The position numbers and the translations under genes were made by a program. Under the pieces are notes generated by a model, which had not been told where the DNA came from, ran no database searches, and saw only the letters and a program-made list of their open reading frames with translations. A stretch of DNA of 64,000 nt, taken from the NCBI RefSeq assembly GCF_006149045.1, contig NZ_VBSN01000030.1, positions 1 through 64,000 of the forward strand, given 5' to 3'. This document shows, piece by piece, positions 30,133 to 38,798 of the stretch (the first letter of the stretch is position 1; every line of letters begins with the position of its first letter). The DNA comes from Dyadobacter flavalbus (GTDB lineage Bacteria; Bacteroidota; Bacteroidia; Cytophagales; Spirosomataceae).

Positions 30133-30702
30133 TTACGAAATGTTTTTTCTGATCCGGCTCAGTGAGGATTGTGTGATTCCCAGATAGGAAGCCAGTGCGG
30201 AAAGCGGAATCCGGTTGGAAAGTCCCGGATAGATTTCCAGAAAGCTGAGGTAACGCGTTGTGGCGTCTTCACTGAGCATACGGCTGCTTTCGTACACTTT
30301 CCGCATCAATGCACTCGACGACATTTTTGCAAACATCGGGTTCCAGTCGGCTATGGTACCGGATAGTTCGGTAAATGCCGGTTTGCTCAGGACAAACATC
30401 CGGCAGTCCGTCAGTGCTTCTACATATTCAGAGCAGGGAATTTCATTGTAAAAACTGTTCAGGTCCACTGCAAACTGATTTTCCCGGACAAAACAGCGTG
30501 TAAATTCTTCTCCCCTGATGCCGTAATAACAAACCCGGAGCACGCCTTCATGCAGAAATCCGACTTGCCTGGCTACTTTGCCGGCCTCCGAAAAATACGC
30601 TCCTTTTTTCAGTGTAATTTCATGCAACCTGCTTTTGATCAGTTCGATCTGCTGTGCATCTAGCCGGCCGAACTGAAGCATATAACTGATTATTTCTTCC
30701 AT
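30133..30702 (-). CDS. Crp/Fnr-family transcriptional regulator
   Basis: 189 aa. A cyclic-nucleotide-binding-like beta-roll (residues ~25-115: ITLKKGAYFSEAGKVARQVGFLHEGVLRV), then the dimerisation helix and a short C-terminal winged HTH (IPLSALASYLGITQSSLSRIRK). The cNMP-contacting RxS motif of true CRP is not visible, so a small-molecule ligand is uncertain; many Bacteroidota members are of this type. It lies upstream of the SDR gene in the same direction and divergent from the ethylene-receptor-like kinase, so either or both could be its targets. Confidence 0.88.
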   Translation of the reverse strand: MEEIISYMLQFGRLDAQQIELIKSRLHEITLKKGAYFSEAGKVARQVGFLHEGVLRVCYYGIRGEEFTRCFVRENQFAVDLNSFYNEIPCSEYVEALTDCRMFVLSKPAFTELSGTIADWNPMFAKMSSSALMRKVYESSRMLSEDATTRYLSFLEIYPGLSNRIPLSALASYLGITQSSLSRIRKNIS

Positions 30703-30875
30703 GCGACTAAGGTATGACGGCCGGGGCAGATATTTTCCGTTATTCCGGAATTTAAAAACCGGTTTCAGGTTTCCGCTGCTTGCTGTTCAATAACTTGATG
30801 AGCGAATAAATATGATATATATTACTAAGTTTCATTGAACTTATTTACATATTTGCAATAAATTACACTACGTAG

Positions 30876-32519
30876 TTGTCAAATAAGTTAATTTTCTTTT
30901 ACTCAACCTTCTGCATTTTGAAGCCTTCGCCTGTTTCCGGAACTGACAGTGAACTGGGTACCATTATATGCGGACGAAATGGCGCTGCCATCAATCAAAA
31001 GGCGTCGTTTGGTGAGCAGTTCTCCGAATTTTTCAACGGTATACTACATACAAAAGACTGGCCGCCGCGCTGGTATTGCGGAAACTGGTCAGACTTTCAT
31101 GGCTGGCTCTATATCCTTTCGGATCTCGGGATCTGGGCTGCGTATTTTGCCATTCCGCTGCTGATGCTGAATGTTTTAAATAAAAGAAAAGACATTCCGT
31201 TCCATGGTGTTTACTTGTTGTTCGTTGCATTTATCCTGCTATGCGGAATTACGCATCTGATGGATGCCGTCATTTTCTGGTGGCCGGCATACCGCCTCAG
31301 TGCGTTGATCCGGCTTGTAACGGCTGTTGTATCGGTTTTTACCATTTACGCGCTGTATAAAATCCTGCCTTCCGTTTTTTCCCTCCGGTCTGTGAGTGAA
31401 CTGGAAGCTGAAATCAGAAAAAGGCATATTGTGGAAGAAAAACTGGCAGCCAGCGAGTTCCTGCTTTCCGAAGCCGGAAAAATAAGCCGTGTCGGAGGCT
31501 GGGAAATTGATTTGACCACACGTGCAAAAACCTGGTCACAAACCGTTTATGACATTTTCGAGCTTCCTTACGAATATTCCATTGATCATTACGACCCGAT
31601 CAAACAGGTTCAACCGCCCTACCGCGAAACGCTGCGAAAAGCCATACGCGCTGCAATCCTGACAGGTTCGGACTGGGATATGGAACTCACGATTGTAACT
31701 GCGGAAGGCAAGACGATCTGGGTCCGTTCCACCGGCAAGGTGCTTTACGACCGGAATGGAAAAAAGGTTAAAATCCTGGGTACCTTAATGGATATTGACC
31801 GTTATAAAACCAACGAAATCGCGCTGAGCCAGTCGCTTGAACTTACCACGCAGCACATTCAGCAACTGAAAAATTTTACGCATATTCTTTCGCACAACAT
31901 CCGGAACCATGCCAGTAACATGGTCCTCATTTCATCGCTGGTGGAAACCGAAACGCTGGATGAATACAATGCCGCGCTCTTTGACAAAATGAAAAACGTA
32001 TCCGATGGACTGAATGCAACACTGGAAGATCTGTCGCAGGCTATAAAAATCAAGGAAGATCCGATCAGTTCCGATATAATCAGTTTCAGGGAAATCACGG
32101 AAAAAGTCCTCGGAATTTTTGAATCGGACCTTAAAGTGAATAACGTGAAAGTGGAACAGGTTTACGAAACGGAACGGATCAGTTTTCCGCATATTTATCT
32201 CGAAAGCATTCTTACAAACCTGATTTCAAATGCAATCAAATACAGGAATCCGGATAAAGATGCGGTCATCGTTTTGAGGACTTACCGGAATGAACAGATG
32301 AAAACGGTCATGGAATGCCGCGACAACGGCCTTGGCATTGACCTGGAACTGCACGGAAAGAAAATTTTCGGCTTGTACAAAACCTTTCATGAACGGAAAG
32401 ATGCGCACGGCGTCGGCCTCTTTCTGACCAAAACCCAGATCGAATCGCAGGGCGGACAAATACAGGTTGAAAGTCAGCCTGGAAAAGGTTCAGTTTTTAA
32501 AATTACATTCAATGAATAA
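30876..32519 (+). CDS. Sensor histidine kinase with ETR1-type ethylene-binding membrane domain and PAS domain
   Basis: 547 aa counted from the TTG at 30876. There is no in-frame ATG before the membrane domain, so the exact start is uncertain and may be as late as the segment before KDWPPRW. Residues ~76-160 hold three membrane helices that align without a gap to the plant ethylene receptor ETR1: D83, Y90, I93, P94, I120, C123 and H127 match ETR1 D25, Y32, I35, P36, I62, C65 and H69, including the copper ligands in LLCGITHL. A PAS domain (~192-312), a HisKA region with H340 (HILSHNIRNH) and an HATPase (LTNLISNAIKY, DNGLGID, GVGLFLTK) follow. Its ATGAATAA end overlaps the response regulator. 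Known bacterial precedent: the Synechocystis ethylene receptor. Ligand here is an inference. Confidence 0.85.
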   Translation: MSNKLIFFYSTFCILKPSPVSGTDSELGTIICGRNGAAINQKASFGEQFSEFFNGILHTKDWPPRWYCGNWSDFHGWLYILSDLGIWAAYFAIPLLMLNVLNKRKDIPFHGVYLLFVAFILLCGITHLMDAVIFWWPAYRLSALIRLVTAVVSVFTIYALYKILPSVFSLRSVSELEAEIRKRHIVEEKLAASEFLLSEAGKISRVGGWEIDLTTRAKTWSQTVYDIFELPYEYSIDHYDPIKQVQPPYRETLRKAIRAAILTGSDWDMELTIVTAEGKTIWVRSTGKVLYDRNGKKVKILGTLMDIDRYKTNEIALSQSLELTTQHIQQLKNFTHILSHNIRNHASNMVLISSLVETETLDEYNAALFDKMKNVSDGLNATLEDLSQAIKIKEDPISSDIISFREITEKVLGIFESDLKVNNVKVEQVYETERISFPHIYLESILTNLISNAIKYRNPDKDAVIVLRTYRNEQMKTVMECRDNGLGIDLELHGKKIFGLYKTFHERKDAHGVGLFLTKTQIESQGGQIQVESQPGKGSVFKITFNE

Positions 32520-32922
32520 GATAAGCACAACCTGGGTAATCGATGATGACGAAATTTACAGATTTGCCATCAAGCTCATCATGAAACGTGCCGATATTAC
32601 CGAAAAGACCCTTTTTTTTCACAATGGGAAAATGGCAATCGACTTTTTTACGGTAAACCTGCAAAATCCGAATGAACTGCCGGACCTGATATTGCTGGAC
32701 CTGAATATGCCTGTTCTGGACGGCTGGCAGTTTCTGGATGCCTACGAAAAACTGAAACCGCAAATCAGTAAAAATATCACCATTTATCTGGTGAGTTCCA
32801 CGATTGACGAACAGGATTACAACCGTGCAAAATCCATTTCCTGCGTCAAGGAACTGATTGTAAAACCGCTTACAACCAAAGATATCCAAAGGATTCTGGC
32901 TGCTTTTAATCCGGGTCAATGA
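32512..32922 (+). CDS. Single-domain response regulator, translationally coupled to the ETR1-like kinase
   Basis: 136 aa, a receiver domain only. Acidic residues D11-D13, phospho-acceptor D63 in LILLDLNMPV, the S/T switch in YLVSST and the conserved lysine in LIVKPLT. The start ATG at 32512 overlaps the kinase stop codon by 8 bases, so the two are translated in a coupled way. The in-frame ORF extends upstream inside the kinase gene, but only this ATG gives the normal receiver N-terminus. With no output domain, it must pass the signal on by protein contact or phosphotransfer. Confidence 0.92.
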   Translation: MNKISTTWVIDDDEIYRFAIKLIMKRADITEKTLFFHNGKMAIDFFTVNLQNPNELPDLILLDLNMPVLDGWQFLDAYEKLKPQISKNITIYLVSSTIDEQDYNRAKSISCVKELIVKPLTTKDIQRILAAFNPGQ

Positions 32923-32934
32923 AAACAGTTTGCT

Positions 32935-32962
32935 GTAAAATGCGAGATGTAAAATGTGAAAA
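32935..32962. repeat. Heptad-period tract (GTGAAAT-type)
   Basis: Four consecutive 7-mers: gtaaaat, gcgagat, gtaaaat, gtgaaaa. The tract starts 12 bp after the stop codon at 32922 and has the same sense, relative to the gene, as the tracts at 18485 and 38500. Confidence 0.55.
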
Positions 32963-33163
32963 GGATTTTGGTGATTTCAATTGAATCGGACTGATCGGGA
33001 AGCAGATAGCAGAAATGTGGTTTTTTGCTTCGGTAAATTTGAACTGTACGAATTTGCTGCAACAATAAACAAAGTGTCAAACGGTATAAATTAAGTTTTG
33101 CATACTCTTTATTCCGGAACAAAAACTTATTTGTTTTGTAATAAAACCGAATACTGAAATCCT

Positions 33164-34801
33164 ATGAATAAAATCATTTTACTAACCTTGTTATCTGTCC
33201 AACTTGCCGGTTTTGCGCTGGCACAATCCGGCAAAAGCAATGCTGCGCCTCAGGTAAAAACAAATAACGGCGTTGTTGAAGGTGTTGTCGAACAAAGCGG
33301 TATCCGTTCCTTTAAAGGAATTCCGTTTGCGCAGCCGCCGGTTGGCGAACTTCGCTGGAAAGAACCACAGCCTGTCAAAAACTGGCAGGATGTTCGCAAA
33401 ACAAACAAATTTGGCCCGAGAGCCATGCAAAATCCTGTTTTTGGCGATATGGGATTCCGTTCCGACGGCATGAGCGAGGATTGTCTGTACCTGAACGTAT
33501 GGACGCCGGCAAAATCCGCCAATGAGAAACTGCCGGTTCTGGTTTATTACTATGGCGGCGGCAACATTGCCGGCGACGGTTCGGAAGGCCGTTACGACGG
33601 TGAAAGCATGGCTGGAAAAGGCATTGTAACTCTGACCGTTAATTACAGACTGGGCGTTTTCGGCTTTTTATCGCATCCTGAACTCACGAAGGAATCACCA
33701 AACCGCACAACGGGCAACTATGGCTATCTGGACCAGAATGCTGCCTTGCATTGGGTCAAGCAGAATATTGCCGCTTTCGGCGGAGATCCGGACCGGATCA
33801 CAATCGCCGGGGAATCAGCAGGTTCCATCGCTGTAAGTGCTTTGATGGTGTCGCCGCTTTCCAAAGGACTGATTGCAGGCGCTATCGGAGAAAGCGGTTC
33901 GTTGCTGGGGACGCTTCCGCCCGTTACGCTGAATGAAGCCGAGCAGTTCGGATTGAAATTTGCTGAAAAAGTGGGTGTGAAATCGCTTTCAGAACTGCGT
34001 GCGGTTCCGGCTGAAAAATTGCTTGAATTTACGGACAAACCCGGTTCCGGTAGGTTTATGGCTACTATCGACGGTTATTTCTTCCCGAAACAACCGCTGG
34101 AAATGTATGCTGCGGGAGAACAGGCGCATGTGCCGCTGCTTGTCGGCTGGAACTCGGAAGAAATGTCTTCGCGCGCTTTGCTCGGCAACGAAGAACCGAC
34201 TGTGGAGAATTACACGAAAGCCGTTCAGAAACTGTATGGAGAAAATGCGGATAAAATCCTGAAAAGCTATGCTGTTTCTTCCGGGGCCAATGTGGAACAG
34301 GTTGCAACGGATCTGGCAGGCGACCGTTTTATCGGTTACAGCACCTGGAAATGGGCGGACCTGCAGAGCGAAACGGGCGGCAAACCGGTTTTTCGTTACT
34401 ATTATTCACGTCCGCGCCCTGCGATGGCGGCCAAAATGGGCAATGCAGTAGCGAATCTGGCCGGCGGTGTCACCAAATCCGCTGATCCGAAACCTGCTCA
34501 GACGGCCCTTCCGAAGGGTGCCGTTCACTCTGCGGAAATCGAGTATGCAATGGGAAACCTTTCCAAAAATGAAGTTTATTCCTGGACGGAAGAAGACCAT
34601 AAAGTGTCCAGAGACATGCAGAATTATTTTGCAAATTTCATAAAAACAGGAAACCCGAATGGATCCGGACTGCCAAACTGGGCACCGCTCAGCAACGGCA
34701 AACCGGCTCAGTACATGCAGATTGATGTGAACAGCCGTCTTCAGACGGAAAAGAACGGCGACCGTTATTTGCTGCTGGATGAATTAAATACGAAAAAGTA
34801 A
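33164..34801 (+). CDS. Type B carboxylesterase/lipase family protein, secreted
   Basis: 545 aa with a signal peptide (cleavage near GFALAQ). Alpha/beta-hydrolase of the COesterase family: GIPFAQPPVGELRWKEPQ, EDCLYLNVWTP, an oxyanion-hole region YYYGGGNIAGDGSE (the usual HGGGF is replaced by a YGGGN form), NYRLGVFGFL, the nucleophile elbow GESAGS, and the catalytic His late in the protein near KGAVHSAEIEYAMGN. Acts on carboxylic esters; the natural substrate is unknown. Single gene followed by a strong terminator. Confidence 0.9.
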   Translation: MNKIILLTLLSVQLAGFALAQSGKSNAAPQVKTNNGVVEGVVEQSGIRSFKGIPFAQPPVGELRWKEPQPVKNWQDVRKTNKFGPRAMQNPVFGDMGFRSDGMSEDCLYLNVWTPAKSANEKLPVLVYYYGGGNIAGDGSEGRYDGESMAGKGIVTLTVNYRLGVFGFLSHPELTKESPNRTTGNYGYLDQNAALHWVKQNIAAFGGDPDRITIAGESAGSIAVSALMVSPLSKGLIAGAIGESGSLLGTLPPVTLNEAEQFGLKFAEKVGVKSLSELRAVPAEKLLEFTDKPGSGRFMATIDGYFFPKQPLEMYAAGEQAHVPLLVGWNSEEMSSRALLGNEEPTVENYTKAVQKLYGENADKILKSYAVSSGANVEQVATDLAGDRFIGYSTWKWADLQSETGGKPVFRYYYSRPRPAMAAKMGNAVANLAGGVTKSADPKPAQTALPKGAVHSAEIEYAMGNLSKNEVYSWTEEDHKVSRDMQNYFANFIKTGNPNGSGLPNWAPLSNGKPAQYMQIDVNSRLQTEKNGDRYLLLDELNTKK

Positions 34802-34823
34802 CATTACCGCTCAATTCCATTTT

Positions 34824-34866
34824 AAAAGCCTTTCTGCCGGTGTAAGAACCGGAAAGAAAGGCTTTT
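34824..34866 (+). terminator. Intrinsic terminator after the carboxylesterase
   Basis: A 12-bp perfect outer stem (AAAAGCCTTTCT and its complement) plus an inner CCGGT/ACCGG stem. The outer arm ends in T residues. It lies 22 bp after the stop codon. Confidence 0.85.
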
Positions 34867-35177
34867 GCATGAGTATCGCTTTCGGTTTCAGGAATTCAGT
34901 GCATTCGTAACCGAAATTCAAATGCTGCATAAATTCCCGTTGCAGAAACGCATTTTGCATAATGATTTCCGGTTTGCTTCTTGCCGCTGATGATTAATTT
35001 CCTGCTGCATCAATCCGGTTATGGATAAGTATTGTATATTTAAATTTTTCAGGAAACCTGGTATGGAAATCATTTACAGCATTTAATTCATAATTCAAAT
35101 GCAGGATCAGTATTTTATTTTTTCCGGTTTCAAACTGAATAATTCAATGATTACTGTAAAGATTAAACTTCTATGCA
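34867..35177. other. Intergenic stretch without a gene
   Basis: AT-rich spacer between the carboxylesterase terminator and the HAD gene. I see no ORF with gene-like properties, no repeat and no convincing promoter pair. Confidence 0.5.
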
Positions 35178-35807
35178 ATGGAAAGCAGCGACCTTAAGAT
35201 TCTGTTTTTTGATGTTGGCGGCGTATTGCTGAGTAATGGCTGGGGACATGAATCCAGGATTATGGCGGCAGAAAAATTCGGACTGGATTACGATGAACTG
35301 AATAACCTGCATAATTTCATTTTCAACGTTTATGAAATTGGAAGTATTACGCTGGATCAGTATCTGGATGTTGTCATTTTTAATCATCCCCGTGATTTTG
35401 TACGCGAAGATTTTAAGGAATTTATGTACGCGCAGTCCGTGGAATTGCCGGGAATGCTGGCGTGGCTGAAAGAATGGAAAAAAGACTGCGGTTTCCGTAT
35501 TATTTCCATCAATAATGAAGGCAAGGAACTGAACGATTATCGTGTTCAGAAGTTCAAGCTGCATCATTGTTTTGATGCTTTTATTTCTTCCTGCGAAGTA
35601 AAAATGCGTAAGCCCGATCCGGGAATATTTAACCTGGCTATGGGAATTGCGCAGGCAACGCCAAGTCAGTGCGTATATTTTGATGACCGGATCATGTTTG
35701 TAAATACTGCCAAGAAACACGGTATCCGCGCCTATCATCACACAAGCTTCGAGTCGACAAAGGAAATTCTGGAAGGATTGAAAAAGGAAAAATTTGCACG
35801 CGTTTAA
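35178..35807 (+). CDS. HAD-family hydrolase (subfamily IA)
   Basis: 209 aa. Motif I is FFDVGGVLLSNG: the nucleophilic Asp is present, but the second Asp of the usual DxD is replaced by Gly, as in the D-x-G-x-V variant of YihX-like HAD-IA enzymes. Motif II serine in IISINNEG is an S, motif III lysine is in CEVKMRKPDPGIF, and motif IV acidic pair is in YFDDR. A helical cap (residues ~15-85) sits between motifs I and II. Likely a small-molecule phosphatase or related hydrolase; substrate unknown. Stand-alone gene. Confidence 0.88.
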   Translation: MESSDLKILFFDVGGVLLSNGWGHESRIMAAEKFGLDYDELNNLHNFIFNVYEIGSITLDQYLDVVIFNHPRDFVREDFKEFMYAQSVELPGMLAWLKEWKKDCGFRIISINNEGKELNDYRVQKFKLHHCFDAFISSCEVKMRKPDPGIFNLAMGIAQATPSQCVYFDDRIMFVNTAKKHGIRAYHHTSFESTKEILEGLKKEKFARV

Positions 35808-36020
35808 AAACAGTCAGGTTACCTGGACTGATACTTGTTTCAAGTAAGCGGTTTATTGGATCAGGGAATGGTAATGGAATCATCCGGACATTTTAATTTA
35901 TATTAAAACAGGAAATAATAATTAAATGGCAATTTTTATCATGTTGTTAATGATGAAAGTTTAAATTCCGGAAAGTTTGAACACATGCATAATAAAAAAA
36001 TTACACTTTGCTCCGATTAT

Positions 36021-36054
36021 AAAACAAAAGCCCGATAAAATGCTTTATCGGGCT
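36021..36054 (-). terminator. Intrinsic terminator for the AT-hook gene
   Basis: An 11-bp perfect stem AGCCCGATAAA/TTTATCGGGCT with an ATGC loop. Read on the minus strand it is followed by a T-rich run. It lies 39 bp beyond the stop of the gene ending at 36093. Confidence 0.85.
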
Positions 36055-36092
36055 AAGAATAACGTTTAAACAAGTGGGTTAAAAATCGGCAC

Positions 36093-36566
36093 TTACGCCT
36101 GTTCAACTTGGTCTGCTGCAATTTTTGGTTTACGGCCGCGGCGTTTGCCTGTAGCCGGCGCTGCGGGTTCTTCACTGGACAAAGTCAGTTCATAACCGAC
36201 TACTCCTTCGTCATAATGGAACGGATTAATAGCAAAAGTGTACTTGTTATTTTCAAAATCAATCCCGCCTTGTTTCAGAATTTTTCCAAGCGGAATAACA
36301 TATCCGCGTCCGCTTTTAACAAGTGCAAAGGTTTCGTTTTCGTCTTCGGAAGGAATAAGATAAACGGATTTGAATTTTCTTTTTCCCTGGTCCGTACCGA
36401 TTTTAAACCGTGCTTTTTCTGCTTCAATATCCAGCTCCTGAAGTGCAATAACGGGTAAAATGATCTTTCCGGATCCGGAAATGTAGCCTGTGAGTTTGGG
36501 TTTACTTACTTCTACTTTTGAATTGTTCTCCTGTGGTGAGAAAAACTTTATTGCTTTGGCTTTCAT
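36093..36566 (-). CDS. Small conserved-type protein with C-terminal AT-hook
   Basis: 157 aa. Residues 1-130 form a compact, beta-rich domain with no family I can name; it contains a lysine-rich segment GTDQGKRKFKSVYL and no signal peptide. The C-terminus carries KRRGRKPKIA (residues 141-150), a good match to the AT-hook core RGRKP that binds the minor groove of AT-rich DNA. This suggests a cytosolic DNA-associated protein, but binding is inferred from the motif alone. It has its own promoter (see 36598-36629) and terminator, and is the only gene between 35.8 and 37.2 kb. Confidence 0.8.
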   Translation of the reverse strand: MKAKAIKFFSPQENNSKVEVSKPKLTGYISGSGKIILPVIALQELDIEAEKARFKIGTDQGKRKFKSVYLIPSEDENETFALVKSGRGYVIPLGKILKQGGIDFENNKYTFAINPFHYDEGVVGYELTLSSEEPAAPATGKRRGRKPKIAADQVEQA

Positions 36567-36597
36567 AAAAGGAAATTATTATAATGTTATAATTATA

Positions 36598-36629
36598 CAA
36601 ACATAATGATAATAGTAAAAGATCTGCAA
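36598..36629 (-). promoter_or_regulatory. Predicted Bacteroidota promoter of the AT-hook gene
   Basis: On the minus strand, -7 box TATGTTTG (36598-36605) matches TAnnTTTG, with a TTG at 36627-36629, 21 nt upstream. The -7 box is 32 bp before the start codon. Confidence 0.6.
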
Positions 36630-37203
36630 CCGCTTATTCATTCAAAATGACTAAACAGAAATTAAAATGCGATTAACCAATAATTTAAAGTTATTTAAAC
36701 CGCTAAAATATCCTTGAAAAAGAATTTTGTTTAATAAAATTTCTTTCTTTATAAACACTTTAAACCTGTACGTTGCTACTGCTTTCCAGGCATTTTTAAT
36801 TTATAACTATAACTAAGAAAACGTTTAAATCATTGCTGCTCTGTTATGATTTTGACAAACCCTTCGCTGCATACTTTCCTGCATGTTCCGTAACTTACCA
36901 AATCAAAGTCTGTATCTGTAAGGTTACTAATAAATGTTAAAACCGGTTACAAATAAAAACGGCATCAATAAAACTAAACGGCATCCGGACAGAATGTTTT
37001 TTTAAAAAAGTTAATTACGGAAAAGGCGCTGCTTGATTTACCAAAAATAATCGACAGGAATACGGGTATTCCTGCAAACAGATTGCCTTGTTACAAGCAG
37101 CATGAAGTGCGTCTTAATTGTTAAAGAAATGCATATTGCAAAACAGGACAATTGGGCCGCTTCCAAATAAATCCATTATTCCATAACCAAATCCAAACCT
37201 TTT
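36630..37203. other. Long AT-rich intergenic stretch
   Basis: About 575 bp between divergent genes (AT-hook, minus; amidohydrolase, plus). It must contain the amidohydrolase promoter, but I could not place one. No ORF, strong hairpin or repeat was seen. Confidence 0.5.
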
Positions 37204-38496
37204 ATGAAAGTAGTTTCCCTTGTTATTTTCTTCATGTTTTGCGTTTTTCAACCTGTTTGGTCACAGGAAAAAAAGTATAGAATTGTCATCAAAGGCGGCC
37301 ATGTTATTGATCCGAAAAACAATATTGACGGCATCATGGATGTTGCTGTTGCCGGTACGCCGGGCGGCAATGACGGCAAAATAGCGCTGGTTGCAAAGAA
37401 TATCAGTCCGGAACTGGCTGTTCAGGTCGTTGATGCCAAAGGATTGTACGTGACACCCGGGCTTATTGATATCCATGTTCATTTTTTCTGGGGAACGGAT
37501 CTGGAAGGAACTTACCGCAACGGCCCAAACGGCCTGCAAGCTGACGGTTTCACTTTCCGGTCGGGCGTTACGACGGTTGTAGACGCCGGAAGTTCCGGAT
37601 GGAAAACGTTTGAAACATTTAAAAAGCAAACCATCGATTTATCCAGAACACGTGTTCTCGCCATGCTGAATATTGTCGGGGAAGGAATGGCAGGGGGAAA
37701 ATATGAAAACAGTCTGGAAGAAATGGATGCGGTTAAAACGGCTGAAATGGTCAAGAAATATCCAGATCACGTTGTGGGCGTCAAACTGGCACATTTCAAC
37801 GGACATAACTGGACACCGACAGACCGCGCAATTGAAGCCAGCAGAATGGCGGATGTCCCGATCATGGTGGATTTCGGAGGCGCAGACCCTGTTCTGCCGC
37901 TGGAAGATCTGTTCCTTAAAAAATTCCGGGCAGGCGACATTTATACGCATTGTTTCGGCGGAAACAGCAATAACAGCGGAAAAGGACGAGAATCGATTGT
38001 GGATGTTTCCACGAACAAAGTAAAGCCGTACGTGCTGGAAGCACAGAAAAAAGGCGTGATTTTTGACGTCGGCTTCGGCGGCGCCAGTTTTTTGCTGGCC
38101 CAGGGACAGCCTGCCATCAAACAGGGATTTTATCCGAATTCGATCAGCACGGACCTGCATACGGGCAGCATGAACAATGCCATGAAAGATATGAACAACA
38201 TTATGTCGCTGTTTATGGCCATGGGCATGGACTTTAAAAGTGTGATTGCAGCCAGCACCTGGAACCCGGCGAAGGAAATCAAACGCCCTGAACTCGGCAA
38301 TCTTTCAGTGGGTTCGGATGCGGATATCACCATACTGAATCTGCGTGACGGAAAATTCGGTTTTTATGCGAGAGACGGTAAAATACAGGGTAAAAAGCGT
38401 ATAGAAACGGAAATGACGATCCGGGCGGGAAGTATTGTTTACACGCTCAATGCATTGGTTGATCCGGTCAATGTGCCACGGCCTGCGCAGCGTTAG
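37204..38496 (+). CDS. Secreted amidohydrolase/deacetylase-family metallohydrolase
   Basis: 430 aa with a signal peptide (cleavage near PVWSQ), so it acts in the periplasm or outside. Amidohydrolase-superfamily TIM-barrel metal ligands are present: H91 and H93 in IDIHVHFFWG, the bridging-lysine region VVGVKLAHFNG, a histidine in IYTHCFGG, and the aspartate in ISTDLHTG. The N- and C-terminal beta-sandwich (VIKGGHVIDPKNN ... SVGSDADITIL) is typical. Belongs with the D-aminoacylase / dihydroorotase-like 'amidohydrolase/deacetylase' group; the substrate is unknown. A stand-alone gene whose stop is followed 4 bp later by a heptad tract. Confidence 0.85.
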   Translation: MKVVSLVIFFMFCVFQPVWSQEKKYRIVIKGGHVIDPKNNIDGIMDVAVAGTPGGNDGKIALVAKNISPELAVQVVDAKGLYVTPGLIDIHVHFFWGTDLEGTYRNGPNGLQADGFTFRSGVTTVVDAGSSGWKTFETFKKQTIDLSRTRVLAMLNIVGEGMAGGKYENSLEEMDAVKTAEMVKKYPDHVVGVKLAHFNGHNWTPTDRAIEASRMADVPIMVDFGGADPVLPLEDLFLKKFRAGDIYTHCFGGNSNNSGKGRESIVDVSTNKVKPYVLEAQKKGVIFDVGFGGASFLLAQGQPAIKQGFYPNSISTDLHTGSMNNAMKDMNNIMSLFMAMGMDFKSVIAASTWNPAKEIKRPELGNLSVGSDADITILNLRDGKFGFYARDGKIQGKKRIETEMTIRAGSIVYTLNALVDPVNVPRPAQR

Positions 38497-38499
38497 GAT

Positions 38500-38541
38500 G
38501 TGAAATGTAAATTGTTAAATGTGAGATGTGAGATGTGAGAT
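38500..38541. repeat. Heptad-period tract (GTGAGAT-type)
   Basis: Six consecutive 7-mers: gtgaaat, gtaaatt, gttaaat, gtgagat, gtgagat, gtgagat. Starts 4 bp after the stop codon at 38496. Confidence 0.8.
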
Positions 38542-38617
38542 GAAAATATAATATTGAGTTTTATAAATACTTGAACGGAAAAGATCTGAATAAGTAATTG
38601 GAAATGAATGAAGCTAA

Positions 38618-38665
38618 AAGCCACCTGAAAATTCGTTTTTTGAATTAACGTTTTTCAGGCGGCTT
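38618..38665. terminator. Bidirectional terminator-like hairpin
   Basis: A 14-bp stem with one A-C mismatch (38618-38631 with 38652-38665) and a 20-nt T-rich loop. Lies between the convergent genes ending at 38496 (+) and 38799 (-). Confidence 0.6.
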
Positions 38666-38744
38666 CTGATTTTGTTAAGTTAATGACTTGAAGTTATTCA
38701 AGATTATAAATTCACTGAATTTTTATTGATGAAAGTTATACCCT

Positions 38745-38793
38745 AAAAGCCAATAGCTAAGAGCTAACAGCCATCAGCTAACAGCCATTTCCA
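38745..38793. repeat. Heptad-period tract (AGCTAAC/AGCC-type)
   Basis: Seven consecutive 7-mers: aaaagcc, aatagct, aagagct, aacagcc, atcagct, aacagcc, atttcca. It lies 5 bp beyond the stop codon of the gene ending at 38799. Confidence 0.75.
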
Positions 38794-38798
38794 CCTTC

